From NCBI RefSeq assembly GCF_028463845.1, contig NZ_CP116805.1, positions 806,001-870,000 on the forward strand: a DNA stretch of 64,000 nucleotides. Direction: 5' to 3'. Shown here in pieces: positions 51,587-59,576 of this stretch. The stretch is from Gimibacter soli. GTDB lineage: Bacteria; Pseudomonadota; Alphaproteobacteria; Sphingomonadales; Kordiimonadaceae. The stretch's first letter is position 1; every line of letters starts with the position of its first letter. Position numbers and translations under genes: made by a program. The notes below the pieces were generated by a model. It was not told the origin of the DNA, ran no database searches, and saw only the letters and a program-made list of their open reading frames with translations.

Positions 51587-52633
51587 TCAGCGTAGGCGGG
51601 CGGCGAGGGCGCTGATCTGGCGGTCCATCCGGTCGAGCCGCTTTTCCTGCTCCACCAAGAGGCCACCAAGCAGGTTGGTGATACTGTCGAGATCGAGCGA
51701 TGCGGCGGCTTCTTCGAGGCTGATATAGGGCTTTTCCCGCGCAGGGAAGAGCGGGCCATCGATGCAAAGCTGGCGGGCGAGAGCATCGTTTTCCGCGGCA
51801 AAATGACCGGCGATTTTTGCAGTCAGGGCCGGCGGCAACAGGGTGCGCGCCGTGCCTGAAAGGCGGACATCTTCCTCAAGGGCCGCAAGCGCGCCGACGA
51901 TCTGGTCCGAGAAGGATTGAGGGGGCTTTAGCCGGTTCAGGCGCAGCAGCAGCGGCAGATATTTGTGCGGCAGGCTGGCGTTGATTGTCTCCGCGGGCTG
52001 CTCGAGTGTGGCGGGGTCAACACCGAGGTAGGCCGAGGCGGTGGCAAACAGGTCGTCCGCCGGATAGCGGTGCACGCGCACATTATCTTCCCCCGCGATG
52101 GCCTGCAGGCCTTTCACGAAGGTGCCGAAATGGAGGTGCAGGAAATCCTTGTAGATAGCGCCGATATAGCTTTCGGGGTCTGCCGTCAGCGCCCGGCGTT
52201 TCACATGCTGCACATAAAGCGATTCGAGATAGGCCGCCTGGTCGCGCACATAGAGAAGGATCTTGAGCCCGTATCCTTGCGCGGCGGCGACGTCCGCCAA
52301 TCGCTGCATCTCGGCGGGTTCGATATCAGAGAAGAACTCGCTTGAAAGCAGCAGGTCCCGGCCTGCGCCATTACCCAGCATCTCGGCGAAAAGCTTCAGC
52401 TGGGCGTCGCGCGTATCGGCGCGCTGCATGAAATTGCTTTTGGGCAGCAGGCTGCGCGCGAGCCACACGCCGTTGCCGGACGTGATAAGGCCGGCCTCTG
52501 CGCGCTTGCGGTTGCCCGTATCGGGGTAGCGGATGCCGGCAGCGGCAAGCTTCTCGGCGTTCCGCGCGAAATAGACCTGCAGGGCCGATGAGCCTGTCTT
52601 GAAAATGCCGATATGCAGGTAGCAGGTATTCAT
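51587..52633 (-). CDS. Sulfotransferase-like protein
   Basis: A 348-residue cytosolic protein. The N-terminus YLHIGIFKTGSSALQVYFARN has the K-T-G-S-S form of the PAPS 5'-phosphosulfate loop, and the later ILLYVRDQAAYLESLYVQHVKR has the 3'-phosphate-binding Arg. This fits the bacterial sulfotransferase fold that includes capsule- and lipid-modifying enzymes. The substrate is unknown. The C-terminal 60 residues are helical and probably form an extra segment. Tail to tail with the Mla operon, and right behind the drug exporter gene. Confidence 0.72.
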   Translation of the reverse strand: MNTCYLHIGIFKTGSSALQVYFARNAEKLAAAGIRYPDTGNRKRAEAGLITSGNGVWLARSLLPKSNFMQRADTRDAQLKLFAEMLGNGAGRDLLLSSEFFSDIEPAEMQRLADVAAAQGYGLKILLYVRDQAAYLESLYVQHVKRRALTADPESYIGAIYKDFLHLHFGTFVKGLQAIAGEDNVRVHRYPADDLFATASAYLGVDPATLEQPAETINASLPHKYLPLLLRLNRLKPPQSFSDQIVGALAALEEDVRLSGTARTLLPPALTAKIAGHFAAENDALARQLCIDGPLFPAREKPYISLEEAAASLDLDSITNLLGGLLVEQEKRLDRMDRQISALAARLR

Positions 52634-52645
52634 CGCCTTCGTCCC

Positions 52646-53878
52646 TTAGCCCTTCGTTTCGATGCGCTGCGCACTGCGCTTGACGGTCAGCCAGCCCCAC
52701 ACTGCGAGGGTGAAGGCGGCAAGGCCCACAAAGGCATAGGGAAGTGCCGGGTGCGCGTCCGAGAAAAGGAGGCCTGCCGCCAGCGGCCCGGCGACACGGC
52801 CAAGGGCCGCGACCCCGTTCGAGAAGCCGAGCGCGGTGCCCTGTGCCTCGGGCGGGGTGCTGTGCGAGATCATGCCGTTGATGCCGGGGAAAGCGACGGT
52901 GAGCCCGAAGGTGATGAGGCTGAGGCCGATGAGCGTGGCGATCACATGCGGCGGGGAGATCAGCACAACGAGCGTGCCGGTCACCGCGATCAGGGCGCCC
53001 GTCTCCACCACCTTTCGCTCGCCGTAGCGCTTGAACAGGCGGCCAAGCGTGCCCGACTGGAAGATGGCAATCGACAGGCCAAGGAACATCAGGAAGCCAC
53101 CGACCTGACGCTGGGTCCAGCCGTGGGCCGCTTCCATCCAGAAGGGGCTGATCGAGAAGTTGGCGCTTTGCGCCATGGAGGCCACCAGAAAGACGGAAAC
53201 AAGCAGGATGAAGCCCGGCCCCTTCAGTATGCTTGATAGCGACGGTTTGGGCGTGGGGGCGGCGTCTGCAGCCTTGGCCGGTGCGTCCTTGCGTTTGGAG
53301 GGGTGCGTTTCCGGCATCACGACAAGGGCGAGGATACCGGCAATGCCCGAAAGGGCAGCGGCAGCCAGCGCCGGCAGGAAGACCGAACCGGTGCCCCCAA
53401 GGCCCGAAAGAAGCCCGCCAAGGCCGGGGCCGAAGGCGAAGCCGAGCCCGAAGGCGGCGCCAAGCTTGCCCATGGCGGCGGCTCGGTCCTCGTGGCTCGT
53501 GATATCGGCAAGGGCCGCGGAGCCAATCCCCACGTTGCCGCCCATCGCACCCGATAGGGCGCGGGCCACAAAAACCATGGCGAGGTTCGTTGAAAAAGCC
53601 AGAAGCACATAGGCGCAAAGGCTGCCGAAGAAAGTGATGGCAAGCGCCGGGCGGCGGCCGATCCGGTCCGAGAGGTGCCCCCAGACCGGGCCCATCACGA
53701 AAGAGCAAAGCGAATAGATCGAGAGAAGGGCTGTGCCGGTGAGCGCATCGCCGCCGAATTCGAGCGTCAGGAACGGCAGGATCGGCACGATCATGCCGAA
53801 GCCGACCAGATCGACAAAGATGGCGAGAAGGATGACGATCATAAGCGCGCACGGCCCCCGGGGTTCACAAGGCCCCAT
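52646..53878 (-). CDS. TetA-like MFS drug transporter
   Basis: A 410-residue twelve-helix transporter of the TCR/Tet type. Motif A is GPVWGHLSDRIGRRPAL between helices 2 and 3, and the antiporter motif is GPGLGGLLSGLG in helix 5. The first helix is VILLAIFVDLVGFGMIVPILPF, which resembles TetA. Possible substrates are tetracycline-like or other small drugs. Two ATGs compete: 53878 (12 residues before the first helix) and 53842 (one residue before); neither has a clear ribosome site. It follows phaR by about 25 bases. Confidence 0.85.
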   Translation of the reverse strand: MGPCEPRGPCALMIVILLAIFVDLVGFGMIVPILPFLTLEFGGDALTGTALLSIYSLCSFVMGPVWGHLSDRIGRRPALAITFFGSLCAYVLLAFSTNLAMVFVARALSGAMGGNVGIGSAALADITSHEDRAAAMGKLGAAFGLGFAFGPGLGGLLSGLGGTGSVFLPALAAAALSGIAGILALVVMPETHPSKRKDAPAKAADAAPTPKPSLSSILKGPGFILLVSVFLVASMAQSANFSISPFWMEAAHGWTQRQVGGFLMFLGLSIAIFQSGTLGRLFKRYGERKVVETGALIAVTGTLVVLISPPHVIATLIGLSLITFGLTVAFPGINGMISHSTPPEAQGTALGFSNGVAALGRVAGPLAAGLLFSDAHPALPYAFVGLAAFTLAVWGWLTVKRSAQRIETKG

Positions 53879-53903
53879 GGGGCCGGATGGCCTTCTATAA
53901 CCC

Positions 53904-54518
53904 TTAACGGGTCAGCGCGTCGACCTTGCTTTTGAGGGCAGCGAGTTCGGCCTGAAGATCCTTCAGTTCCTTGTCCTTCTCGCCGGTTTCTTCTGCGGCG
54001 GGCGGGACAGGGGCGTTGGTGTCTTCCTTCATCGAAGGGCCGGTGGTGCCATAGGCGCCGGGGGAGAACATGCGCATCGCCTGCTGGAACATCGCCATAT
54101 TCTGGCGGGTCATTTCCTCGACAACCGGCATGAAGTTCGCGGAGCCGCCTTCGATGCTGAAGGCCTTGCGCATCTGTTCCTGATTCCGGGTCAGGTTTTC
54201 CATGGCATGTTGCAGATAGCCCGGCACCACAGCCTGCAGGCCATCACCATAGAAGGAGATCAGCTGGCGCAGGAACGGCAACGGCAGCATGGTGCTTTCG
54301 TCTTTCTGTTCCTTTTCGAAGATGATCTGTGTCAGTACGCTGTGGGTGATGTCTTCGCCCGATTTGGCGTCAACCACGACAAACTCTTCGTTATCCTTCA
54401 CGAGATCGGCCAGATGATCGAGCGTGACATAGCTCGACGTCGCTGTGTTATACAGCCGGCGGTTCGCGTATTTCTTGATAATGATCGGGTCGCCCGGTTG
54501 CCGCCCTTTGCGTGCCAT
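53904..54518 (-). CDS. phaR: Polyhydroxyalkanoate synthesis repressor PhaR
   Basis: A 204-residue PhaR. The start at 54518 has AGAGGA six bases upstream. The N-terminal PHB accumulation regulatory domain is intact: IIIKKYANRRLYNTATSSYVTLDHLADLV, with VVDAKSGEDITHSVLTQIIFEKE and SMLPLPFLRQLISFYGDGLQ following. The C-terminus is Pro- and Glu-rich and then coiled coil (about residues 180-204). It would repress phaC and phasin genes and bind PHA granules. It is divergent from a small gene and phaC. Confidence 0.93.
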   Translation of the reverse strand: MARKGRQPGDPIIIKKYANRRLYNTATSSYVTLDHLADLVKDNEEFVVVDAKSGEDITHSVLTQIIFEKEQKDESTMLPLPFLRQLISFYGDGLQAVVPGYLQHAMENLTRNQEQMRKAFSIEGGSANFMPVVEEMTRQNMAMFQQAMRMFSPGAYGTTGPSMKEDTNAPVPPAAEETGEKDKELKDLQAELAALKSKVDALTR

Positions 54519-54626
54519 AACCATTCCTCTTCCTGTACCTTCGGCTCGATGCTGCAGCGAATGCTGCGCCCGGCCGATTAATTTGCGGCCAGTGTACCGG
54601 TCTTCGCCGCACTGCCGCAACAAAAA

Positions 54627-54642
54627 TTGTGCGACCGCACAA
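54627..54642. promoter_or_regulatory. Palindrome between phaR and the phaC operon
   Basis: TTGTGCG-AC-CGCACAA is a perfect 16-base dyad in the divergent intergenic region. It is a good candidate operator, most simply for PhaR autoregulation and phaC control. A TATAGT that could be a -10 box lies at 54675-54680. It does not read exactly as the CTGC-N3-GCAG PhaR site known in rhodobacters. Confidence 0.5.
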
Positions 54643-54697
54643 ATATCGCGGTGGCGGAGAGACGCTTGGCTTCCTATAGTGTTAGCCGGAGGACGCG

Positions 54698-54874
54698 ATG
54701 GCGAAGAAAGGCGACAGGGACGAAGGGCATTCGGGCGATGCAGCTGCACCTGAAACGGTGCTGGCGACCCTTTTCCTCGACCTTTGGCAGGCCAATCTCA
54801 AGGCCTTCGCGCTGGACCAGCAACGCGATGACGATGCTGCGGGTGATGCGGCTGCGAAGGAGAGCGGGCAATGA
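54698..54874 (+). CDS. 58-residue protein translationally coupled to phaC
   Basis: A short gene with a perfect ribosome site (GGAGG, 5 bases, ATG at 54698) and an ATGA overlap with phaC at 54871-54874. The protein begins MAKKGDRDEGHSG, has an amphipathic centre TLFLDLWQANLKAFALDQQ and an acidic, alanine-rich end. The centre could be a granule- or partner-binding helix. It resembles no family I know. Its place suggests a PhaC accessory, perhaps in the way PhaE or PhaM serve other synthases. Confidence 0.7.
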   Translation: MAKKGDRDEGHSGDAAAPETVLATLFLDLWQANLKAFALDQQRDDDAAGDAAAKESGQ

Positions 54875-56106
54875 CCGACGGCCTTGAGTTTGCAGCCATC
54901 ATGGCGCGGGCGTCGCGGGGGCCGCGCCCCATGCCGCTGCATCTTGCCAATGCCTTCGGGCTATGGGCCGGCGCCACGCCCGCTGCGGGTGCGCTTTCCG
55001 CAGGTGCCCTGATGATCCACCCGAGCCTCGCAGACGGTTTTGCCTCGCTGCGTGCCATGGTCGAGAAAAGCGGTGGCTGGCCGGCCTTCGTCGGGGCGGT
55101 CGCCATGGAATCGTCCACCCGCACCGCGCAGTTTCTGGAAGGGGTGAACCGCTATCTCACCCATCCCTATAACCGGCCCGAAAGCGACGTGGCGGTGGCG
55201 GCGGAAGTCGGCACCATGCAGCTTCTGGATTATGGCGGGGACGGCACCCCTGTCCTGATGATCCCGAGCCTGATCAATCCCCATTATGTGCTGGACCTGA
55301 TGCCGGGCCGCAGCATGGCGGCCTATCTGAAGGAACGCGGCTTCCGGCCTTTCCTTGTTAACTGGAACGAACCGGGCGATGACGAGACCCGCTTCGATAC
55401 CGGCACCTATGTGATGGCGCGGCTGATGCCGGCGCTTGGTACTGTGGCGGCGGTGGCGGGCGGACCGGTGCCGGTGATCGGCTATTGCATGGGCGGCACG
55501 CTCGCCATGGGGCTGGCCGCGCGGGCGGGCGGGATGCTGTCGAAGCTTGCGCTTCTGGCGGCGCCCTGGGATTTCGAGGTGAGCCGCGCCCACGCTGGCC
55601 GCCGCATGGCACCGACGCTGACTGCCATGGTGCAGGGCATGCCGCTGCAGGCGCCGGTGAGCGTGGATTATCTGCAGGTCTTTTTCGCGAGTCTTGACCC
55701 CACCCTTGGCGACAACAAGTTCCGCAAGTTTGCTGCGATGGATCAGGACAGCGATGCCGCCCGCTTCTTCGTGACGCTGGAGACATGGGCCAACAGCGGC
55801 GCGTCTCTCGCACGCCCGGTGGCCGAGGAATGCCTTGGCACCTGGTACGAAGGTAACGCGCCGGGGCGCGTCAACTGGATGGTGGCAGACCGGCCGGTGG
55901 ACCCGGCAGAGGTAACTGCGCCTGTCTTCGTGGCCGCCCCGAAGGCCGACCGGCTGGTGCCGCAGGAAAGCGCGCTCGCGGTGGCGAAAAGCCTGCCGAA
56001 CGCGGTGACGCATGATCCGGGTGCGGGGCATGTGGGCATGGTGGTGGGCTCCCGGGCCAAGGCCGGCCTCTGGGCGCCGCTCGCCGACTGGCTGAAGGAG
56101 GGCTGA
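54871..56106 (+). CDS. phaC: Polyhydroxyalkanoate synthase-like (PhaC)
   Basis: A 411-residue alpha/beta hydrolase of the PHA synthase family, which polymerises hydroxyacyl-CoA into storage polyester. The nucleophile is cysteine in the lipase-like box GYCMGG (Cys206), followed by aspartate in KADRLVP and histidine in GAGHVGM. VNWNEPGDDETRF near 165 is the family NxxxP region. It is longer than class III synthases (about 360) and much shorter than class I (about 590). No phasin is visible beyond the 58-residue gene. The divergent phaR supports this call. Confidence 0.88.
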   Translation: MTDGLEFAAIMARASRGPRPMPLHLANAFGLWAGATPAAGALSAGALMIHPSLADGFASLRAMVEKSGGWPAFVGAVAMESSTRTAQFLEGVNRYLTHPYNRPESDVAVAAEVGTMQLLDYGGDGTPVLMIPSLINPHYVLDLMPGRSMAAYLKERGFRPFLVNWNEPGDDETRFDTGTYVMARLMPALGTVAAVAGGPVPVIGYCMGGTLAMGLAARAGGMLSKLALLAAPWDFEVSRAHAGRRMAPTLTAMVQGMPLQAPVSVDYLQVFFASLDPTLGDNKFRKFAAMDQDSDAARFFVTLETWANSGASLARPVAEECLGTWYEGNAPGRVNWMVADRPVDPAEVTAPVFVAAPKADRLVPQESALAVAKSLPNAVTHDPGAGHVGMVVGSRAKAGLWAPLADWLKEG

Positions 56107-56109
56107 TCG

Positions 56110-56820
56110 ATGGTGCGGCCTGATGTCCTCAGCCTTTCGCGGTTTTACCGCACGCCGCTTGGCCTCAGTGCTGCGCAGGTGCTGGGCGATACGATTGCCC
56201 GCCTGTCGGACGTGCCGGAAGGCGGTACTGTTGTCGGTCTCGGATTCGCGCCGCCAGTCCTTGCCCGGTTTGAGGATCATGCCCGGACCGTTGCCCTGAT
56301 GCCGGCCCGCCAAGGTGTTTGCCACTGGCCGAGCCACGCGAAAAGCCGCACCGTGCTTGTCGATACCCAAAGCTGGCCGATTGCCGATTCGTCCGCCGAT
56401 ATGGTGATCCTGATCCATGCGCTGGAGCATGCGCAGCTGCCGACCCAGCTTCTGCGGGAGGCATGGCGGGTGCTGGTGCCGAACGGGCAGGTCGTGGTGG
56501 TGGTGCCGAACCGCCGCCGCATGTGGTCGGCGCTGGACCGCACGCCGTTCGGCTATGGGCGGCCCTATTCGAAGGGGCAGCTTTATACCCTGATGGAAGA
56601 TCACATGCTGCCGCCCGATGGCTGGACAACGGCGCTGATGGTGCCGCCGCTTGCTTTGCCCGGCATCGGTCGGCTGTTGCGGCTCGGGGAAAAGCCGTTT
56701 CGCCTGATGGGAAAGAACCTTGGCGGCGCGCTGATCGTACACGCCCGCAAGCATGTTTACGGGGCGCTGCCGAAGGGCAAGGCTGTGAGGGCAGGGGTTG
56801 AGGCCGTCTCCGGCATTTAG
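56110..56820 (+). CDS. SAM-dependent methyltransferase-like protein
   Basis: A 236-residue protein with a class I methyltransferase pattern of Methyltransf_11 type. The VVGLGFAPPVLARFEDHARTVALMPARQG stretch stands for motif I and II, SADMVILIHALEHAQLP for motif IV and LREAWRVLVPNGQVVVVVPNRRR for the post-IV segment. Motif I lacks the typical DxGxG, so activity needs proof. It follows phaC by 4 bases and could be the last gene of the PHA operon. Confidence 0.8.
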   Translation: MVRPDVLSLSRFYRTPLGLSAAQVLGDTIARLSDVPEGGTVVGLGFAPPVLARFEDHARTVALMPARQGVCHWPSHAKSRTVLVDTQSWPIADSSADMVILIHALEHAQLPTQLLREAWRVLVPNGQVVVVVPNRRRMWSALDRTPFGYGRPYSKGQLYTLMEDHMLPPDGWTTALMVPPLALPGIGRLLRLGEKPFRLMGKNLGGALIVHARKHVYGALPKGKAVRAGVEAVSGI

Positions 56821-56845
56821 TGGAATCACAAGTTCCGAAAGGCTC

Positions 56846-56874
56846 TTGCAAGCGCCTGATGCGGCCCATAAGGT
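56846..56874 (+). promoter_or_regulatory. Promoter of the small gene and rraA
   Basis: TTGCAA (56846-56851), a 17-base spacer and TAAGGT (56869-56874), about 55 bases upstream of the ATG at 56929. Confidence 0.5.
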
Positions 56875-56928
56875 CGGGACAGGAAGGGTTGCCCGGATGG
56901 TCGGGCGCCAGAGGACGAGGAGACGACG

Positions 56929-57144
56929 ATGACAAGCGACGATCTGAATGACGGCCCCAGCATGGGCACCGATCAGGAAGCCGCAATCCGCCGCGTGGCA
57001 AACGCTCTGCACCGGCTCAATGATGCGGTGATCGGCGCGGTCCAGCAGGGTGTCACCGTCGAACTGATGCGCGCCTCGCGCTATCACAACGAGGCTGGCG
57101 CCTGGGGCGACATGCTGGTGCCCATCATCCACAAGAAGGACTGA
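56929..57144 (+). CDS. 71-residue hypothetical protein
   Basis: A small soluble protein of unknown function, helical in the middle (AAIRRVANALHRLNDAVIGAVQQGVTVELMRASRYH). The context GAGGAGACGACG before the ATG is a good ribosome site. It has no cysteines or membrane segment. It lies 3 bases before rraA on the same strand and behind its own promoter, so they form a two-gene unit. Confidence 0.68.
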   Translation: MTSDDLNDGPSMGTDQEAAIRRVANALHRLNDAVIGAVQQGVTVELMRASRYHNEAGAWGDMLVPIIHKKD

Positions 57145-57147
57145 GGC

Positions 57148-57669
57148 ATGGCTGGCAAGCAGCAGCAAAGGCCGCTCTTGCCGGTGCCGCGCCTCGCCAC
57201 GGCTGACGTGTGCGATGCGATGGGCGACGCCGTTCAGGTCGTTGCCCTGCCTTTCAGCGATTACGGCGGCCGGCTCGATTTCGCCGGCCCCGTTGCCACC
57301 GTCCGCACGCTTGATGACAACAGCTTCGTCAAATCCATGCTGGAAACACCGGGCGAGGACCGGGTTCTGGTGGTGGATGGCGGCGCCAGCCTGCGGTCGG
57401 CCCTTGTGGGCGGGAACCTTGCCGGGCTTGGCGTGAAGAACGGCTGGGCCGGGATCATCGTCAACGGCCTTGTGCGCGACGCCCATGAACTGATCGCCGC
57501 CGATATCGGCATCAAGGCGCTGGGGCTTTATCCCAAAAAGTCCGAAAAGCTCGGCCGCGGTGAAACCGGTGTAGCCATCACCATGGGCGGCGTGATCATC
57601 GAGCCCGGCATGTGGCTCACCGCCGACACGGACGGCGTGGTCGTCACGAAGTCGATCCCGTCACTCTGA
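57148..57669 (+). CDS. RraA family protein
   Basis: A 173-residue protein of the RraA / 4-hydroxy-4-methyl-2-oxoglutarate aldolase fold. Landmarks are TADVCDAMGDAVQVV near the N-terminus, FAGPVATVRTLDDNS, VLVVDGGASLRSALVGGNLAGLGVKNGWAG and NGLVRDAHELIA with the catalytic-type Arg-Asp, ending DTDGVVV. Whether it is an RNase E regulator or an aldolase cannot be told; the G-x20-R-D residues needed for aldolase activity are present. A terminator hairpin overlaps its stop codon. Confidence 0.87.
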   Translation: MAGKQQQRPLLPVPRLATADVCDAMGDAVQVVALPFSDYGGRLDFAGPVATVRTLDDNSFVKSMLETPGEDRVLVVDGGASLRSALVGGNLAGLGVKNGWAGIIVNGLVRDAHELIAADIGIKALGLYPKKSEKLGRGETGVAITMGGVIIEPGMWLTADTDGVVVTKSIPSL

Positions 57670-57690
57670 CGGGATCGCTTATTTTTCCAG
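57654..57690 (+). terminator. Terminator overlapping the RraA stop codon
   Basis: GATCCCGTCA (57654-57663) pairs perfectly with TGACGGGATC (57667-57676) around a 3-base loop, followed by GCTTATTTTT. The 3' arm contains the stop codon TGA. It works only for the plus strand. Confidence 0.85.
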
Positions 57691-58275
57691 AAGGAACAAT
57701 GCCTGCTCGGCCATCAGGTTGGCGAGTTTCGGCCCCATGTCGAGCCGGCGGCCGTTGCGCATATGCGGCACAAAGGAACGCACCTTCAACCCTTCGGACT
57801 CGGCGAGGTCAAAGAGGTCGAGGATCGTGCAGAAATGGATGTTGTCGGTATTGTACCATGTTTGCGGCATGGACTTGGTGACCGGCATCCGGCCCCGGAA
57901 TAGAAGGTCGGCACGGACCTTCCACTGGGCGAAGTTCGGGATGGTGACGATGGCTTGCCGGCCGATGCGCAACAGATCAAGCAGCACTTCGCGCGGGCGG
58001 TGAACCGCCTGCAGGGTGCGCGACAGGATCACCAGATCGAAGCTCTGGTCCGGATATTCCTCAAGATCATTGTCGGCGTCGCCCTGCACGACAAACAGGC
58101 CGCGCGAGACGCATTCATTGACGCCCTTCTGGCTGAGCTCGATGCCGCGCCCGTCGATGCCGCGCTCGTTGACCAGATAGTCAAGGAGCTCGCCGTCGCC
58201 GCAGCCGACATCCAGAACCCGCGCGTTGGCAGGCACCAGATCGGCGATCAGTTGCAGGTCTTTCCTGATCGTCAT
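57679..58275 (-). CDS. metW: Methionine biosynthesis protein MetW
   Basis: A 198-residue methyltransferase-fold protein that partners MetX. Motif I is [16 protein letters not shown], followed by [28 protein letters not shown] and the family-specific [26 protein letters not shown] and [15 protein letters not shown]. In other bacteria MetW is needed for full homoserine acyltransferase activity. Its ATG lies in the metX stop (ATGA at 58272-58275). A putative terminator of RraA ends at its 3' side. Confidence 0.95.
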   Translation of the reverse strand: MTIRKDLQLIADLVPANARVLDVGCGDGELLDYLVNERGIDGRGIELSQKGVNECVSRGLFVVQGDADNDLEEYPDQSFDLVILSRTLQAVHRPREVLLDLLRIGRQAIVTIPNFAQWKVRADLLFRGRMPVTKSMPQTWYNTDNIHFCTILDLFDLAESEGLKVRSFVPHMRNGRRLDMGPKLANLMAEQALFLLEK

Positions 58276-59486
58276 GCGCCTGTCCCCCCGGTCAGGCCGC
58301 GGGTGCGGGCAGCGGCGGCGATGAAGCCTTTCAGCATATGGTCCATCTCCGGCACATCGAGAAGGAAGCTGTCATGCCCGTGCGCCGCTTCGATCTCGGC
58401 GAAGCTGACGGGCACGCCGGCAGCGTTCAGTGCATGCACGATGCGCTTGTTTTCAATCGTCGGATACAGCCAGTCGCTGGTGAAGCTGATCACGCAGCAG
58501 CGCACATGGGATGCCCCCTTGAAGGCGTCGGAAAGCCGACCGCCATGCCGGCCCGCGATATCGAGATAATCAAGCGCGCGGGTGACATAAAGGTACGAGT
58601 TGGCATCGAACCGGTCCACGAAGGTCGAACCCTGATGGCGCAGATAGCTTTCCACCTGGAAGTCGGCATCGAAGCCGAAGCTGACGGCCTCACGGCCCTG
58701 CAGGTTGCGGCCGAACTTGGCGGTCAGTGCGTCTTCCGAAAGATAGGTGATATGGGCGGTCATGCGCGCAACGGCGAGGCCCTTTTCAGGCCGCGCGCCG
58801 GTATCGTAATAGCGGCCGTCCTGCCAGTTCGGGTCCGCCATGATGGCCTGACGCCCGACCTCGTGGAAGGCGATATTCTGCGCGGTATGGCGGGCGGCGG
58901 TTGCCAGCATCACGGCTGCATGCAGCCGGTCCGGGTAGGTTGCGATCCATTCCAGCACCTGCATCCCGCCCATTGATCCACCGATGACGGCCATGAGGCT
59001 TTCGACATTCAGGTGATCCAGCAGGGCGGCCTGCACGCGCACCATGTCGCGGATCGTGATCACCGGAAAATCGGTGCCCCAGGGCTTGCCGGTTGCCGGG
59101 TTTTCTTCCCACGGGCCGGTGGTGCCAAGGCAGCTGCCAAGCACGTTCGAGCAGATCACGAAATAGCGGTCGGTATCGATCAGTTTGCCGGGGCCGACGA
59201 TGCGTTCCCACCAGCCGGGTTTGCCGGTGATCGGATGGTCGCTCGCCACATACTGGTCGCCGGTCAGCGCATGGCAGATGAGGATGGCGTTCGAGCGCGC
59301 CCCATTGAGCGTGCCGTAGGTCTCGTAGCCCACGGTGACAGGCGACAGCATCGCGCCGCCATCGAGCGCGAGGGGCGTGTCCTTGAAGAGTGTCGCTGTC
59401 TTGCCTGCTGCGGGTCGCACGGGGCCGGTATCCTTGATGGTGTCGAAAGCTTGCCTCCATAAAGCGGGGGCGCGGCGAAAAGTCAA
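58272..59486 (-). CDS. metX: Homoserine O-acyltransferase MetX
   Basis: A 404-residue alpha/beta hydrolase that acylates homoserine (acetyl or succinyl) in methionine synthesis. Landmarks are [37 protein letters not shown], the nucleophile in [23 protein letters not shown] with the catalytic Asp, and [11 protein letters not shown] with the His. MetX of this type paired with MetW often uses succinyl-CoA. The only standard start upstream of the conserved core is a TTG at 59486 with a weak ribosome site. No SAM-II riboswitch is visible upstream. Confidence 0.95.
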   Translation of the reverse strand: MTFRRAPALWRQAFDTIKDTGPVRPAAGKTATLFKDTPLALDGGAMLSPVTVGYETYGTLNGARSNAILICHALTGDQYVASDHPITGKPGWWERIVGPGKLIDTDRYFVICSNVLGSCLGTTGPWEENPATGKPWGTDFPVITIRDMVRVQAALLDHLNVESLMAVIGGSMGGMQVLEWIATYPDRLHAAVMLATAARHTAQNIAFHEVGRQAIMADPNWQDGRYYDTGARPEKGLAVARMTAHITYLSEDALTAKFGRNLQGREAVSFGFDADFQVESYLRHQGSTFVDRFDANSYLYVTRALDYLDIAGRHGGRLSDAFKGASHVRCCVISFTSDWLYPTIENKRIVHALNAAGVPVSFAEIEAAHGHDSFLLDVPEMDHMLKGFIAAAARTRGLTGGTGA

Positions 59487-59576
59487 CGCGGAGCTTCACT
59501 TTGTCTTTGCCAAGGCTGGGTATGGCGGCTAGTTCTATTGGCGTTTTGACGCCCGGACACCTTGAGGAGACCCGAC

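Noticed and set aside
54961-57486. An 841-codon open frame on the minus strand
   Set aside because: It is antisense to phaC, the methyltransferase, the small protein and most of the RraA gene, all of which have good motifs or ribosome sites; its composition is shadow-like.
59487-59576. SAM-II riboswitch before metX
   Set aside because: The conserved core of the motif is not visible in the 90-base metX-hisC gap on either strand.
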